Source: an uncultured Bacteroidales bacterium
GTDB taxonomy: Bacteria > Bacteroidota > Bacteroidia > Bacteroidales > UBA932
Direction: 5' to 3'
NCBI GenBank assembly: GCA_944326265.1
Contig: CALVDE010000001.1
Location: 248,001-312,000, forward strand
DNA: 64,000 bases
In this document: positions 19,589 through 27,852 of the stretch, piece after piece
Layout: each line of letters begins with the position of its first letter
Position numbering within the stretch: the stretch's first letter is position 1
The notes under the pieces: model-generated
Databases searched by the model: none
The model's input: only the letters and a program-made list of their open reading frames with translations
What the model was told of the DNA's origin: nothing
Program-made: the position numbers and the translations under genes

Positions 19589-19942
19589 ATGAAGTACAAG
19601 CAGGAAGATATTACAAGGATATTTGGAGAGCCGGAGGCTACTTGTGCGTTGAACAACAAATTGACTGCAGACAAAGATGTTAAGAATTTCAGCAGGAGAT
19701 CTGCAAAAGGCGGCATTAGTAGTCTCAATCGTGCCCTGAAGACTATGACACGTAATGAAATTCTTGAGCATCAGAAACAATGGTGGCATCAAGAATATTC
19801 AAACGATGCAGTGGACTGTCGTTTGACATCTGTCCTATCACAAAAAAGAGACAACACTGACTGGTTGACAGCAGAAGAGGCTGACGAAGAAGTAGGGAGG
19901 AATCTGCCATGGCTAAAGTTATCTGGCACAAGAATGCAGTAG
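19589..19942 (+). CDS. Probable antitoxin partner of the ParE-like toxin
   Basis: 117 residues from ATG 19589 (MKYKQEDITRIFGEPEATC). No recognised DNA-binding fold; the C-terminal third contains DWLTAEEADEEVGRNLPWLK, an acidic stretch of the type that wraps toxins. It overlaps the downstream toxin start by 34 bases, a layout normal for type II toxin-antitoxin operons. The antitoxin role rests on position and overlap, not on homology. Confidence 0.55.
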   Translation: MKYKQEDITRIFGEPEATCALNNKLTADKDVKNFSRRSAKGGISSLNRALKTMTRNEILEHQKQWWHQEYSNDAVDCRLTSVLSQKRDNTDWLTAEEADEEVGRNLPWLKLSGTRMQ

Positions 19943-20247
19943 AACAACGCCAACGTATCCTATTATACGGGTATTACGAATTCGGACCAATATCGGTCTC
20001 ACGGCTTGAAAGACGATTCAGAAATTACAATTCCTACCTTACCACAAATCCCCGTCTCGGCACTGTCAACGAGAAACTGACTGCCGCTTATGGATGTGAG
20101 ATAAGAAATATCACTGTATTTAAACATTTCAAACTGATTTACATTATAGAAACCGAAGGACATCAAGACGAGACTGTCCGGATTCTCGACTTCTGGGACA
20201 CCAGAGCCAAAATATTAGATTCCAAGTTGCTAAGTCCTAGAGATTAG
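19909..20247 (+). CDS. ParE/RelE-family toxin
   Basis: 112 residues, normal for the family: VIWHKNAVEQRQRILLYGYYEFG (first helices), RNYNSYLTTNPRLG and the C-terminal strands RNITVFKHFKLIYIIET and VRILDFWDTR. Members either poison gyrase (ParE) or cleave mRNA on the ribosome (RelE); lack of the RelE catalytic basic set argues mildly for ParE. It overlaps its upstream partner by 34 bases. A deleted copy of the same toxin is at 17935-18075. Confidence 0.8.
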   Translation: MAKVIWHKNAVEQRQRILLYGYYEFGPISVSRLERRFRNYNSYLTTNPRLGTVNEKLTAAYGCEIRNITVFKHFKLIYIIETEGHQDETVRILDFWDTRAKILDSKLLSPRD

Positions 20248-20298
20248 AACAAGCACCAAGTCTTCTTGTGAATCGTAGTTTTGTAAAAAATCAGAGCG

Positions 20299-20511
20299 AT
20301 GGAATACAAAACAAAGGAGGAAGAAAAAACAAGATGTCTGAATGAGCCGGAGGTTGAAACGTATATGACCGGTAATCAGAACTTGTCTTTGGAAGACTGG
20401 TGGAACAGAGTGCCTGAGGAGGAGAAAAAGAAATACCATCGGGCATGGCTTTATCATCTATACGGTGATGCAAGGATTGAGATTTATGACGAGAGGGCTG
20501 TGCTGAAATGA
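20299..20511 (+). CDS. Small antitoxin-like protein upstream of a PIN gene
   Basis: 70 residues, highly charged (MEYKTKEEEKTRCLNEPEVE ... WWNRVPEEEKKKYHRAWLYHLYGDARIEIYDERAVLK). It ends with ATGA, overlapping the start of the PIN-domain gene, which is how VapB-type or similar antitoxins are arranged. No known fold is recognised. Because the downstream toxin is frameshifted, this gene may be a relic that is no longer under selection as an antitoxin. Confidence 0.6.
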   Translation: MEYKTKEEEKTRCLNEPEVETYMTGNQNLSLEDWWNRVPEEEKKKYHRAWLYHLYGDARIEIYDERAVLK

Positions 20512-20886
20512 GATACTATATGGATACCAATATTCTTGCCTACCTTATAGATGACCGAGGGGATAAGATCGCAACAGACACAAAGGTTATATACCTGTAA
20601 GGTATGCGTCAAGGAACTCGTGCAATTGTTTCAAACAGGGAAACTCAAGATAAACGCCTCATCCGTTCTGCCGTTGCTGAGAGAAATGGGCATACAGATC
20701 ATACCGGTCTCTGAGAATCACCTGAAAGCATTTGCCAGCCTTCCCGTAATGCCAGGTCACACCGACTCTGACGACAGACTGATAATATCACAGGCCTTAT
20801 CAGACCACATACCACTTATAAGTTCTGACCGCAAATTCGCACTTTATCGCAAGGAGGGGCTGGACTTTCGTTTTAATGAGAGATAA
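20508..20886 (+). pseudogene. PIN-domain (VapC-like) toxin, frameshifted and shortened
   Basis: Frame one reads MRYYMDTNILAYLIDDRGDK and stops at TAA 20598-20600; a second frame carries on with LYTCKVCVKELVQLFQTGKL through DSDDRLIISQALSDHIPLIS and RKFALYRKEGLDF to 20886. The two parts together hold the acidic PIN residues (Asp in MDTN, Glu in KEL, Asp in SDDRLI), so this was a complete RNase toxin. A frameshift, probably with loss of about 20 codons between the parts, has inactivated it. Confidence 0.82.
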
Positions 20887-21187
20887 TAAGCCGGACTGAC
20901 ATTGATAGCTTAATACCAACTTACATTGAAGACTACCTATTTGAAACTACAGAGAAGTTCAAACGGGTAAGGATCCTCTGTTTCGGTATGAGGGCAATGC
21001 AGTTGCCCTCATGCCATCTGCGCAGTTTCAACAAGTATTTTCAAGTGGCGAACACCAATATCTTCCGTTAATGATGTAATTTCGAAATTACAGATGCTGA
21101 CAGCACGCAAAAATATCAGAATGTTTAACAAAATCACGGATTTTGTACAACGTGCTCGTAATAAAATTTATCTAATATTTACATAGT
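20887..21187 (+). promoter_or_regulatory. Non-coding leader before the polysaccharide core, with hairpin and palindrome
   Basis: No convincing gene is seen in this 300-base stretch. GGTATGAGGGCAA (20985-20997) pairs with TTGCCCTCATGCC (21003-21015) over 13 positions including one G-T, closing a 5-base loop. Farther on, TGTAATTTCGAAATTACA (21075-21092) is a perfect 18-bp palindrome of the size of a dimeric repressor site. The region precedes the TTG-initiated flippase gene, so it may regulate the capsule operon. No clear -7/-33 promoter was recognised here. Confidence 0.45.
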
Positions 21188-22660
21188 TTGAAAAACAAAA
21201 AAATTAATGCGAATGTTGGACTTAAGCAGAAAGCCATATCAGGAGTAATATGGAGTTCTATACAAAAATTTGGGACAATGGGAATCTCTTTTGTCTCAAA
21301 TATAATACTGGCAAGGCTTCTTACTCCTGATGACTATGGATGCGTCGGGATGCTAATGATATTCATAACAGTTGCAAACACATTTATAGATGGAGGGTTC
21401 GGTTCTGCATTGATTCAGAAGAAACAGCCAACACAAGAGGATTATTCTACTATTTTTTACTGGAATTTAGCATTGTCATTTATTTTATATGCTATTCTGT
21501 TTTTCACTTCTCCTTTAATAGCAGGTTTTTATAATTTAGCAATGCTCTCTCCTGTCCTTAGAGTACAGGGACTGGTTTTAATATTGAATTCTCTAAATAT
21601 CATACAACTGAACAGGCTGCGTAAACAGCTAAAATTCAAAAAAATATCCATTGTAAGTTTAACATCAGCTACTATTTCTGTCGGTGTAACAATATATCTA
21701 GCATACAACGGATGGGGAGTATGGGCTTTGGTAGCTCAGCAACTGTTAATGAGTTTTTTTAATACTGTTTTGTTTTGGATTGTCGCAGGATGGATGCCAA
21801 GTTTTATTTTCTCATATCAATCATTTAAAGAATTATTCAGTTTTGGCGGATTCATATTACTTTCCAATTTATTAAACACATTAGGGAATAACATACAAGG
21901 AATATTAATCGGAAAATTTTTCAGCTCTCATACGATGGGACTTTATTCTCAGGCAAGAAAATTAGAAGAAGTAGCATCAACAAGCTTATCGAATGTCGTA
22001 GACCAGGTATCTTTTCCAGTCCTTGCCGAAGTCAAGAATGATAAAACCAGATTGATTAATGTTTTAAGAAAGTTAATAACTTCCATAGCCTTTTTCTCAT
22101 TTCCAATAATGCTTTTATTAATAGCAATAGCAAAGCCAGTAATTGTGTTACTGTATTCTTCGAAATGGATAGAATGCGTCCCTTACTTTCAGATTCTTTG
22201 TGTTGCAGGGATAGCAATATCTCTTCAGAACATTAATTACTATGCAGTCGCGGCTATTGGCAAAAGCAAGGACTTGTTTAACTGGACATTGATAAAGCGG
22301 ATAGTTTGTTTTGCACTTATAATCATAGGCTTTTTAATTTACGATATATGGGGGCTGCTTGGGGGTATGGTTATCGGATCTTACGTAATGTACATTATTA
22401 ATGCAATTCTAGTATCCAACAGAATTGGTTATAAATTATCAAAGCAAATCAGAGATTTAATTCCGATATTAATTGTTGCTTTACTTTCATATGTATTGGC
22501 ATCGGTATCTATGTTCTTTAATTTATCATCCCTTACTGCAATACTAGTGACTTCGTTCACATTTATGGTGTCATATTTATTATTATCCTGTATCTTTTTA
22601 AAGGATAAGGTTAAAGACCTAAAAGAAATGCTATCAAGTTTAAAGTTTAATAAATCATAA
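21188..22660 (+). CDS. Wzx-type polysaccharide flippase (MOP superfamily)
   Basis: 490 residues from a TTG; no in-frame ATG precedes the conserved start KQKAISGVIWSSIQKFG. About twelve to fourteen hydrophobic helices follow, with family landmarks NIILARLLTPDDYGCVGML, GGFGSALIQKKQPT and GLYSQARKLEEVASTSLSNVVDQVSFPVLAEV. It should flip lipid-linked repeat units across the inner membrane for Wzy-type polymerisation. It opens the AT-rich core of the locus. Confidence 0.88.
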   Translation: MKNKKINANVGLKQKAISGVIWSSIQKFGTMGISFVSNIILARLLTPDDYGCVGMLMIFITVANTFIDGGFGSALIQKKQPTQEDYSTIFYWNLALSFILYAILFFTSPLIAGFYNLAMLSPVLRVQGLVLILNSLNIIQLNRLRKQLKFKKISIVSLTSATISVGVTIYLAYNGWGVWALVAQQLLMSFFNTVLFWIVAGWMPSFIFSYQSFKELFSFGGFILLSNLLNTLGNNIQGILIGKFFSSHTMGLYSQARKLEEVASTSLSNVVDQVSFPVLAEVKNDKTRLINVLRKLITSIAFFSFPIMLLLIAIAKPVIVLLYSSKWIECVPYFQILCVAGIAISLQNINYYAVAAIGKSKDLFNWTLIKRIVCFALIIIGFLIYDIWGLLGGMVIGSYVMYIINAILVSNRIGYKLSKQIRDLIPILIVALLSYVLASVSMFFNLSSLTAILVTSFTFMVSYLLLSCIFLKDKVKDLKEMLSSLKFNKS

Positions 22661-22731
22661 TCAATTAAGCGAAAAGTAAAATTGTAAATAAATCAACAGA
22701 TATAAGCCCAAATACAAGTTTGCATAAAATA

Positions 22732-23829
22732 ATGGAAGGACCGAATACAATACTTTTTTGTGGAGATATCATGCCAGGTGGAGTCCTGCCGTACCAGGAA
22801 CAATACATAAGTAAAGAACTACTTGACATTATAAAAAAGCCTACTATACGAATTGGGACGCTAGAAGCCGCAATTGGTGATAATTTTGCTTATGATAAGG
22901 ACAAAATGTCCGGTCGTTGCAATATAATTTACGCCAGAGAGCAAGACTTTTACAGATTGACAGAAATGGGCATAAATGTCGTATCCATAGCGAATAACCA
23001 TGTCTTCGACTTAGGATATGATGGATTCCTAAATACGATTAAGATACTGAATGAAAACGGCATTAAATATTGCGGTGCCGGAAGGAATATCCAAGAGGCA
23101 AAAAAGCCGGTTATTTTAAATATAGATCATAAAAGTATTGCAATTTACGCATACTGTATGTATGGGTCAAAATATATCGGTTTGGTTCCGATTGCAAGTG
23201 AGAACACGTTTGGGGTAAATCCTTTGGACATAGACAGCGTTATAGCTGATATAAAATACGCAAAGTCTAAATTTGACTATGTTATAATTATGCCTCATTG
23301 GGGAAAAGAGTATGCTATGAGTCCATTGGACACATGCCGTAAAATGGCATTTAGGATGATTGATGCCGGAGCTGACGCGATTGTAGGTAGTCATCCTCAC
23401 ATCGTCCAGCCTGTGATAAAGTACAAAGGGAAGATCATTGCCTTCAGTTTAGGCAATTTTTTGTTTCCTGATTTTTATATGGAGCCTCCAAGGCCTATAT
23501 GGTATCCTAATTCTGCGAAAGAAGTGGAAAGCATTAAACGGCTCGTTGAATATCCTTTCCCCATAGAGGAGCCTATTATGCAAGTTTGGAATGCAATTTC
23601 CAGAATCGGACTTGCATTGGAACTAAATTTAGACGAACTGCATACTGCCAACAAACAATATGTCAGATTGAGCAATAATAATATTATTCAAAAATATAAA
23701 CCTGGTAATAATTACAAATTGAAACTGAGTTTATTTTCTCTGTTAGCAAGATACGACCTACTATACAGCTTGTATAAAAAGTATTTGAATACAAGAATTC
23801 GTATGAGAAATATAGTTAGCAGCAGATAA
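22732..23829 (+). CDS. CapA-like (PGA_cap) metallophosphatase-fold protein, copy 1
   Basis: 365 residues from ATG 22732 (an in-frame TTG lies at 22720). It has the CapA signature set: FCGDIMPGG, SIANNHVFDLGYDGFLNTI, IIMPHWGKEY and VGSHPHIVQP, metal-ligand-like positions of the calcineurin-type fold. CapA/PgsA proteins take part in poly-gamma-glutamate capsule assembly, but many copies in Gram-negative polysaccharide loci have no assigned activity. There is no signal peptide or membrane anchor, unlike PgsA, so action in the cytoplasm is likely. A second copy is at 26710. Confidence 0.83.
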   Translation: MEGPNTILFCGDIMPGGVLPYQEQYISKELLDIIKKPTIRIGTLEAAIGDNFAYDKDKMSGRCNIIYAREQDFYRLTEMGINVVSIANNHVFDLGYDGFLNTIKILNENGIKYCGAGRNIQEAKKPVILNIDHKSIAIYAYCMYGSKYIGLVPIASENTFGVNPLDIDSVIADIKYAKSKFDYVIIMPHWGKEYAMSPLDTCRKMAFRMIDAGADAIVGSHPHIVQPVIKYKGKIIAFSLGNFLFPDFYMEPPRPIWYPNSAKEVESIKRLVEYPFPIEEPIMQVWNAISRIGLALELNLDELHTANKQYVRLSNNNIIQKYKPGNNYKLKLSLFSLLARYDLLYSLYKKYLNTRIRMRNIVSSR

Positions 23830-23869
23830 AAGTCAACAACTATAATATCTATACATAATAACACACACT

Positions 23870-24214
23870 ATGAACGTTACTGTGATAGGCTGTGGAAACG
23901 CAGGTTTGATCCATGCAGCAAAAATGATTGAGGAAGGTCATAAAGTGGCTATTCTAAAATCCTCTTATAGCGTACATGAAGAGTTCTACAACATAATTTG
24001 TTCGGAGAACGGATATAACGTAAAAGACGAGACAGCCGGAGGGAAACGGTTCTTTGCAAAACCGGAATTCGTCACCAAAGATGTTGAGAAAGCGGTATCT
24101 TTTGCTGAAGTCATTATGGTGATGACTACCACTTTGCAGCACGAAGCGGTTGCAAAAAAAATATCGAAATATTTTTCCTGCGATAAGAAAAAATTCATGC
24201 ATCGAAAAGTATAA
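23870..24214 (+). pseudogene. Opine dehydrogenase-like N-terminal fragment
   Basis: 114 codons giving only the NAD-binding half: MNVTVIGCGNAGLIHAAKM, then EVIMVMTTTLQHEAVAKKISKYF. Octopine/nopaline dehydrogenase-family proteins run to about 360 residues; the substrate-binding domain is missing here. Past the stop, another frame reads IEKYNDDINANREHSIQLF to 24292, which looks like the tail of an unrelated gene, so a deletion junction lies near 24195. The fragment is probably non-functional, although a stand-alone Rossmann domain cannot be excluded. Confidence 0.65.
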
Positions 24215-24358
24215 TGATGATATTAATGCAAATAGAGAGCATAGTATACAACTGTTTCAATTGAATATCTGATCTTCTTTCCTATATAAACTGCCTTATA
24301 GATTAAGAAGTATGATGTTAATCAATAATTTGAGACGATAGAACTAATATAATCGACC

Positions 24359-25582
24359 ATGGTAAAAATAGGATTGATAAAGGAAACAAAAAATCCCGTA
24401 GACAATAGAGTTGCGCTAACTCCTCAAGAAATATTGGAACTACAGAAAAGGTACGCCAATGCCGAATTTTATGTACAGTCAAGCGACCTGCGGGCATACC
24501 ACGATGACGAATACAGAGAAGCGGGAATACCCGTTGTCGATTCTGTAAGTAATTGCGATTTTCTTTTTGGGATAAAAGAAGCTAATCTTGATTCGCTTAT
24601 TCCAAATAAACATTACTTCTTCTTCGGTCATATTGCCAAAAAACAGCCTTACAACAGGCCCCTGATAAAAAAAATGATGGAGCTTGGCATTACATTCTCT
24701 GACTATGAATACCTCGTTGACGACAACAATCAGAGACTATGTGCTTTTGGTTGGTGGGCTGGAGTTGTGGGGACTTATAACACTTTAAGAGCCTACGGCA
24801 TAAGATTCAAGAAATTTGATATACCAAAGCCTGATAGGAAATTTACGTTGGAGAAACTGCTGGATTACTTGACCGAAGTAGCTGGCCAATGTCACTGTAG
24901 GATTATCCTAACAGGAAATGGAAGAGTTTCAAAAGGAGCTCAACACGTACTGGATACAATGAAAGCTGTAAAACAGAGTCCGGAAGAGTTCCTCAATGAT
25001 GAGGAGGCACATAATTGTATCGTTTACACCGTTCTTGACGTGGATAAATTGGTAAAGCCAGTAGTAAATGCTGAGAATAAATTTGACTTCCAGGACTTTA
25101 TACAGAACGGAAATGATTATGTTAGTGATTTTGCCAAGTATAGTTACAAAGCAGATGCTCTGATTTCATGTCATTTTTGGTCTCCTGAGCACCCTATCTA
25201 CATAGATAACAATCTATTACAGGATCCTAATATGTCAATAAAGATTATAGGGGACATAACTTGCGACATTAAGGGCAGCATTATGTCCACTATCCGGTCT
25301 TCCACACATGAAGAACCGTTCTATGATTTCGACCCGGTATCTCTATCGGAAAAACCTGCATTTTCTTCTGACAAGCATATAACAGTAATGGCTGTGGATA
25401 CTTGCCCTAATGCTTTGGCTATAGATACAAGCAAGTATTTCGGTGAGACTTTGTCAAGGTATGTGTTTCCCTTGATTTTGGAAGGCCGGCTTGATGACCC
25501 GGTAATTCGGAGGGCAACAATACTTAGTAATGGGAAATTAACAGACAGATATTCATACCTGAGAGATTATGCGGGACTTTAA
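24359..25582 (+). CDS. Saccharopine/alanine dehydrogenase-like enzyme
   Basis: 407 residues. The N-terminal AlaDh/PNT-type start KIGLIKETKNPVDNRVALTPQE is diagnostic, with later ILTGNGRVSKGAQHVLD (nucleotide binding) and IIGDITCDIKGSI. It resembles NAD-dependent saccharopine dehydrogenase (lysine-forming), which handles secondary amines formed between an amino acid and a keto acid. Inside a polysaccharide operon, next to an opine dehydrogenase relic and amide-forming ATP-grasp genes, it more plausibly makes an opine-type amino acid for glycan decoration than serves lysine catabolism. That role is inferred. It overlaps the next gene by 14 bases. Confidence 0.78.
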   Translation: MVKIGLIKETKNPVDNRVALTPQEILELQKRYANAEFYVQSSDLRAYHDDEYREAGIPVVDSVSNCDFLFGIKEANLDSLIPNKHYFFFGHIAKKQPYNRPLIKKMMELGITFSDYEYLVDDNNQRLCAFGWWAGVVGTYNTLRAYGIRFKKFDIPKPDRKFTLEKLLDYLTEVAGQCHCRIILTGNGRVSKGAQHVLDTMKAVKQSPEEFLNDEEAHNCIVYTVLDVDKLVKPVVNAENKFDFQDFIQNGNDYVSDFAKYSYKADALISCHFWSPEHPIYIDNNLLQDPNMSIKIIGDITCDIKGSIMSTIRSSTHEEPFYDFDPVSLSEKPAFSSDKHITVMAVDTCPNALAIDTSKYFGETLSRYVFPLILEGRLDDPVIRRATILSNGKLTDRYSYLRDYAGL

Positions 25583-26717
25583 ATACTTGTATGCGCAACT
25601 GAGAACCGCCAGTAGAGAAAGCGGAAAATCCATTTTATACATTATAAAAGATTTCTCATCGCTGAAAAAAACGAAGGGCCTTATATGGAGTGAATATTAC
25701 AACTTCCAGTTCGAACAGCAGACTGAAACATTTAGAGATACATTTTTAGGCATAAATGAACAACGCTACTATTTAGATTATCTTAATCCCAAGAAATACT
25801 ATTCTATCGCCAGAAATAAATATTTCACACACATTTTTCTCGATGCCGCAGGAATAAAAAACAAGGCCAGACTATTCTGTTATTATAATCCAGAGGCAGC
25901 TGACGCAACGGATAGCATTGGGTACGACTATTCTTCAGTAATGAGGATTCTGAAACAGAAAAATGTATCAGAGTGTGTCATTAAGACTACCGAAAGCTCA
26001 CATGGAGACAATGTTCATCTCATCTATTCTATAGATTACGGGACAGAAGACTGCATTCTAAAAACGCACAACGGGACAAAGATATCTCTGAGGCAATTGC
26101 TTTCCAGAGAGCCTTTGATATTTGAGAGCGTTATTAAACAGACAACGCAGTTTAATGATTTTAACTCCTCATCTGTCAACACTATTCGTTTTATGACACT
26201 TCTGTTCCCCGACAAAAGTGTAAAAATAATTGCAGCATTCATCAAGATTGGCAGAAAAGGAGCCTGCGTAGACAATGCAGGAAAAGGAGGCAATGTCGAC
26301 ACCGGTATTGATATCGACACCGGTATAACTTATAATTCAATACAGTTTGATGGCTGGCGTAAAATCAAAAATATAGAGACTCATCCAGACAGCGGCAATA
26401 GTGTTTGTAAAGTAAAAATTAATGAATGGGACAACATAAAAGCAGAGATAATCCGATTTCAACAAGCTTTACCATATATTAAGGCCGCCGGCTGGGATAT
26501 TGCGATTACTGATGACGGTCCTGTGGTGATAGAGGTGAATGATTTCTGGGACACGACAGGCCAATTGTTCATTGGCCGGGGATGGCGCGATGATGTACGG
26601 AAATGCTATTTTGAATGGATGTCATACAATAATAAAGCCGGCGTGTCATACCCTTTTGAAAGGCAAATGAATGTTCTAAGCAATAAGCAATTATTAAAGA
26701 TTACCGGTCATGAGTAA
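25569..26717 (+). CDS. Sugar-transfer-associated ATP-grasp enzyme
   Basis: 382 residues resembling PF14397 (ATPgrasp_ST). Landmarks are CVIKTTESSHGDNV (lysine/phosphate-binding part), SVNTIRFMTLL with an Asn-Thr-Ile-Arg stretch, and the C-terminal metal site GWDIAITDDGPVVIEVNDFWD. ATP-grasp enzymes form amide or ester bonds through acyl phosphates. It overlaps the dehydrogenase upstream (14 bases) and the second CapA downstream (8 bases), so all three are co-translated. Likely role: coupling an amino or carboxylic acid to a glycan intermediate. The substrate is unknown. Confidence 0.8.
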   Translation: MRDFKYLYAQLRTASRESGKSILYIIKDFSSLKKTKGLIWSEYYNFQFEQQTETFRDTFLGINEQRYYLDYLNPKKYYSIARNKYFTHIFLDAAGIKNKARLFCYYNPEAADATDSIGYDYSSVMRILKQKNVSECVIKTTESSHGDNVHLIYSIDYGTEDCILKTHNGTKISLRQLLSREPLIFESVIKQTTQFNDFNSSSVNTIRFMTLLFPDKSVKIIAAFIKIGRKGACVDNAGKGGNVDTGIDIDTGITYNSIQFDGWRKIKNIETHPDSGNSVCKVKINEWDNIKAEIIRFQQALPYIKAAGWDIAITDDGPVVIEVNDFWDTTGQLFIGRGWRDDVRKCYFEWMSYNNKAGVSYPFERQMNVLSNKQLLKITGHE

Positions 26718-27852
26718 TCCTGCAAGAATATTTATATGCGGAGATTTTTGCTCCACTCCAAGTACAGAATACATACAGGTATCAGAGAAGCTGAGTACTC
26801 TGATACAGTCATGTGATATCAGAGTATGTAATCTGGAGTCACCGGTATTACCGAATAAAAAAAAGCCTGTGGCAGGCAGAATTTATCAGTCGGAAAATGT
26901 GCCGGAATTTTTAAGCAAATTAGGTTTCAACCTCGTAACAATTGCAAACAACCACACCTTTGACTATGGAGAGGAAGGTTATGCACACACGGTCTCATTG
27001 CTTAGAAACAACCGAATTGAATATTTGGGTGCAGGGAACATCGAAGAAGCGTATCGGTTAAAAACGATAGAAATCAATAGATTAAAAATAGGTTTTCTCG
27101 CATTCTCTTTTGCCGGAAGAACGGAAAAAATAGATGAGTGGAAGGAGGCGGGGAAAGGCAGCGCCTATATAAACAGTTTGAAAGTACCGCACATTATTGA
27201 AGATGCTAAAAAGAAGGTAGATTTTCTTGTTGTCTTACCGCATGATGGCATTGAGTATATTGACATTCCTTTGCCGGAGACAATTTTGCGGTACAGGGAC
27301 TTTATTGACTCAGGGGCAGACATTGTCGTGGGTGCTCACCCACATTGCCCACAAGGATGGGAAATATACCGTAACAAACCTATTTTTTACAGTTTGGGTA
27401 ATTTCTTTTTTAATTCAAAGACAACACCCGATTTTGTCGCAAAAAGGCCATACTGGTATAATGGCCTCGCATTGATTCTATCTGTAAATGAAAACTCTTT
27501 AGAGTACGAATACATAAACACCATAAACATCCGGAACAGGCAATTGGATGTGGATAACACGTTAGAATCACAAGAGCATACACGTATTTTGAATGACTTG
27601 CTGAATGATAAGACAAAATACGAATCGGAACTTAAGAAGATTGTTGAAAGAGATGGATTTCTCAGACTTAAAAATCTGGCTGCCTATTACAGGTCTATGA
27701 CATTTACTTTTGGCGCAAAATTCCTTGTTGCCAACTTAGTACGATCATTACGCAGAGGTTTTTATAATATTGAGCAGAGCACGTATTTGTATGGAGACAC
27801 AGAACGCAATCTTATACTGCGATATTTGAATTCATTGAAAGATAAAAATTGA
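26710..27852 (+). CDS. CapA-like (PGA_cap) protein, copy 2
   Basis: 380 residues with the same signature order as copy 1: FICGDFCSTPS, TIANNHTFDYGEEGYAHTV, VVLPHDGIEYID and VGAHPHCPQGWE. In copy 1 the corresponding segments have MPHWG and GSHPH, so the metal-type His residues are conserved in both, but the proteins are clearly diverged and not a recent duplication. No signal peptide. It overlaps both neighbours by a few bases, placing it in a tight cassette between the two ATP-grasp genes. Confidence 0.82.
   Translation: MSNPARIFICGDFCSTPSTEYIQVSEKLSTLIQSCDIRVCNLESPVLPNKKKPVAGRIYQSENVPEFLSKLGFNLVTIANNHTFDYGEEGYAHTVSLLRNNRIEYLGAGNIEEAYRLKTIEINRLKIGFLAFSFAGRTEKIDEWKEAGKGSAYINSLKVPHIIEDAKKKVDFLVVLPHDGIEYIDIPLPETILRYRDFIDSGADIVVGAHPHCPQGWEIYRNKPIFYSLGNFFFNSKTTPDFVAKRPYWYNGLALILSVNENSLEYEYINTINIRNRQLDVDNTLESQEHTRILNDLLNDKTKYESELKKIVERDGFLRLKNLAAYYRSMTFTFGAKFLVANLVRSLRRGFYNIEQSTYLYGDTERNLILRYLNSLKDKN

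Noticed and set aside
24359-25582. Lysine catabolism as the role of the saccharopine-dehydrogenase-like gene
   Set aside because: No other lysine-pathway gene is nearby; the gene overlaps ATP-grasp and CapA genes of a polysaccharide operon.
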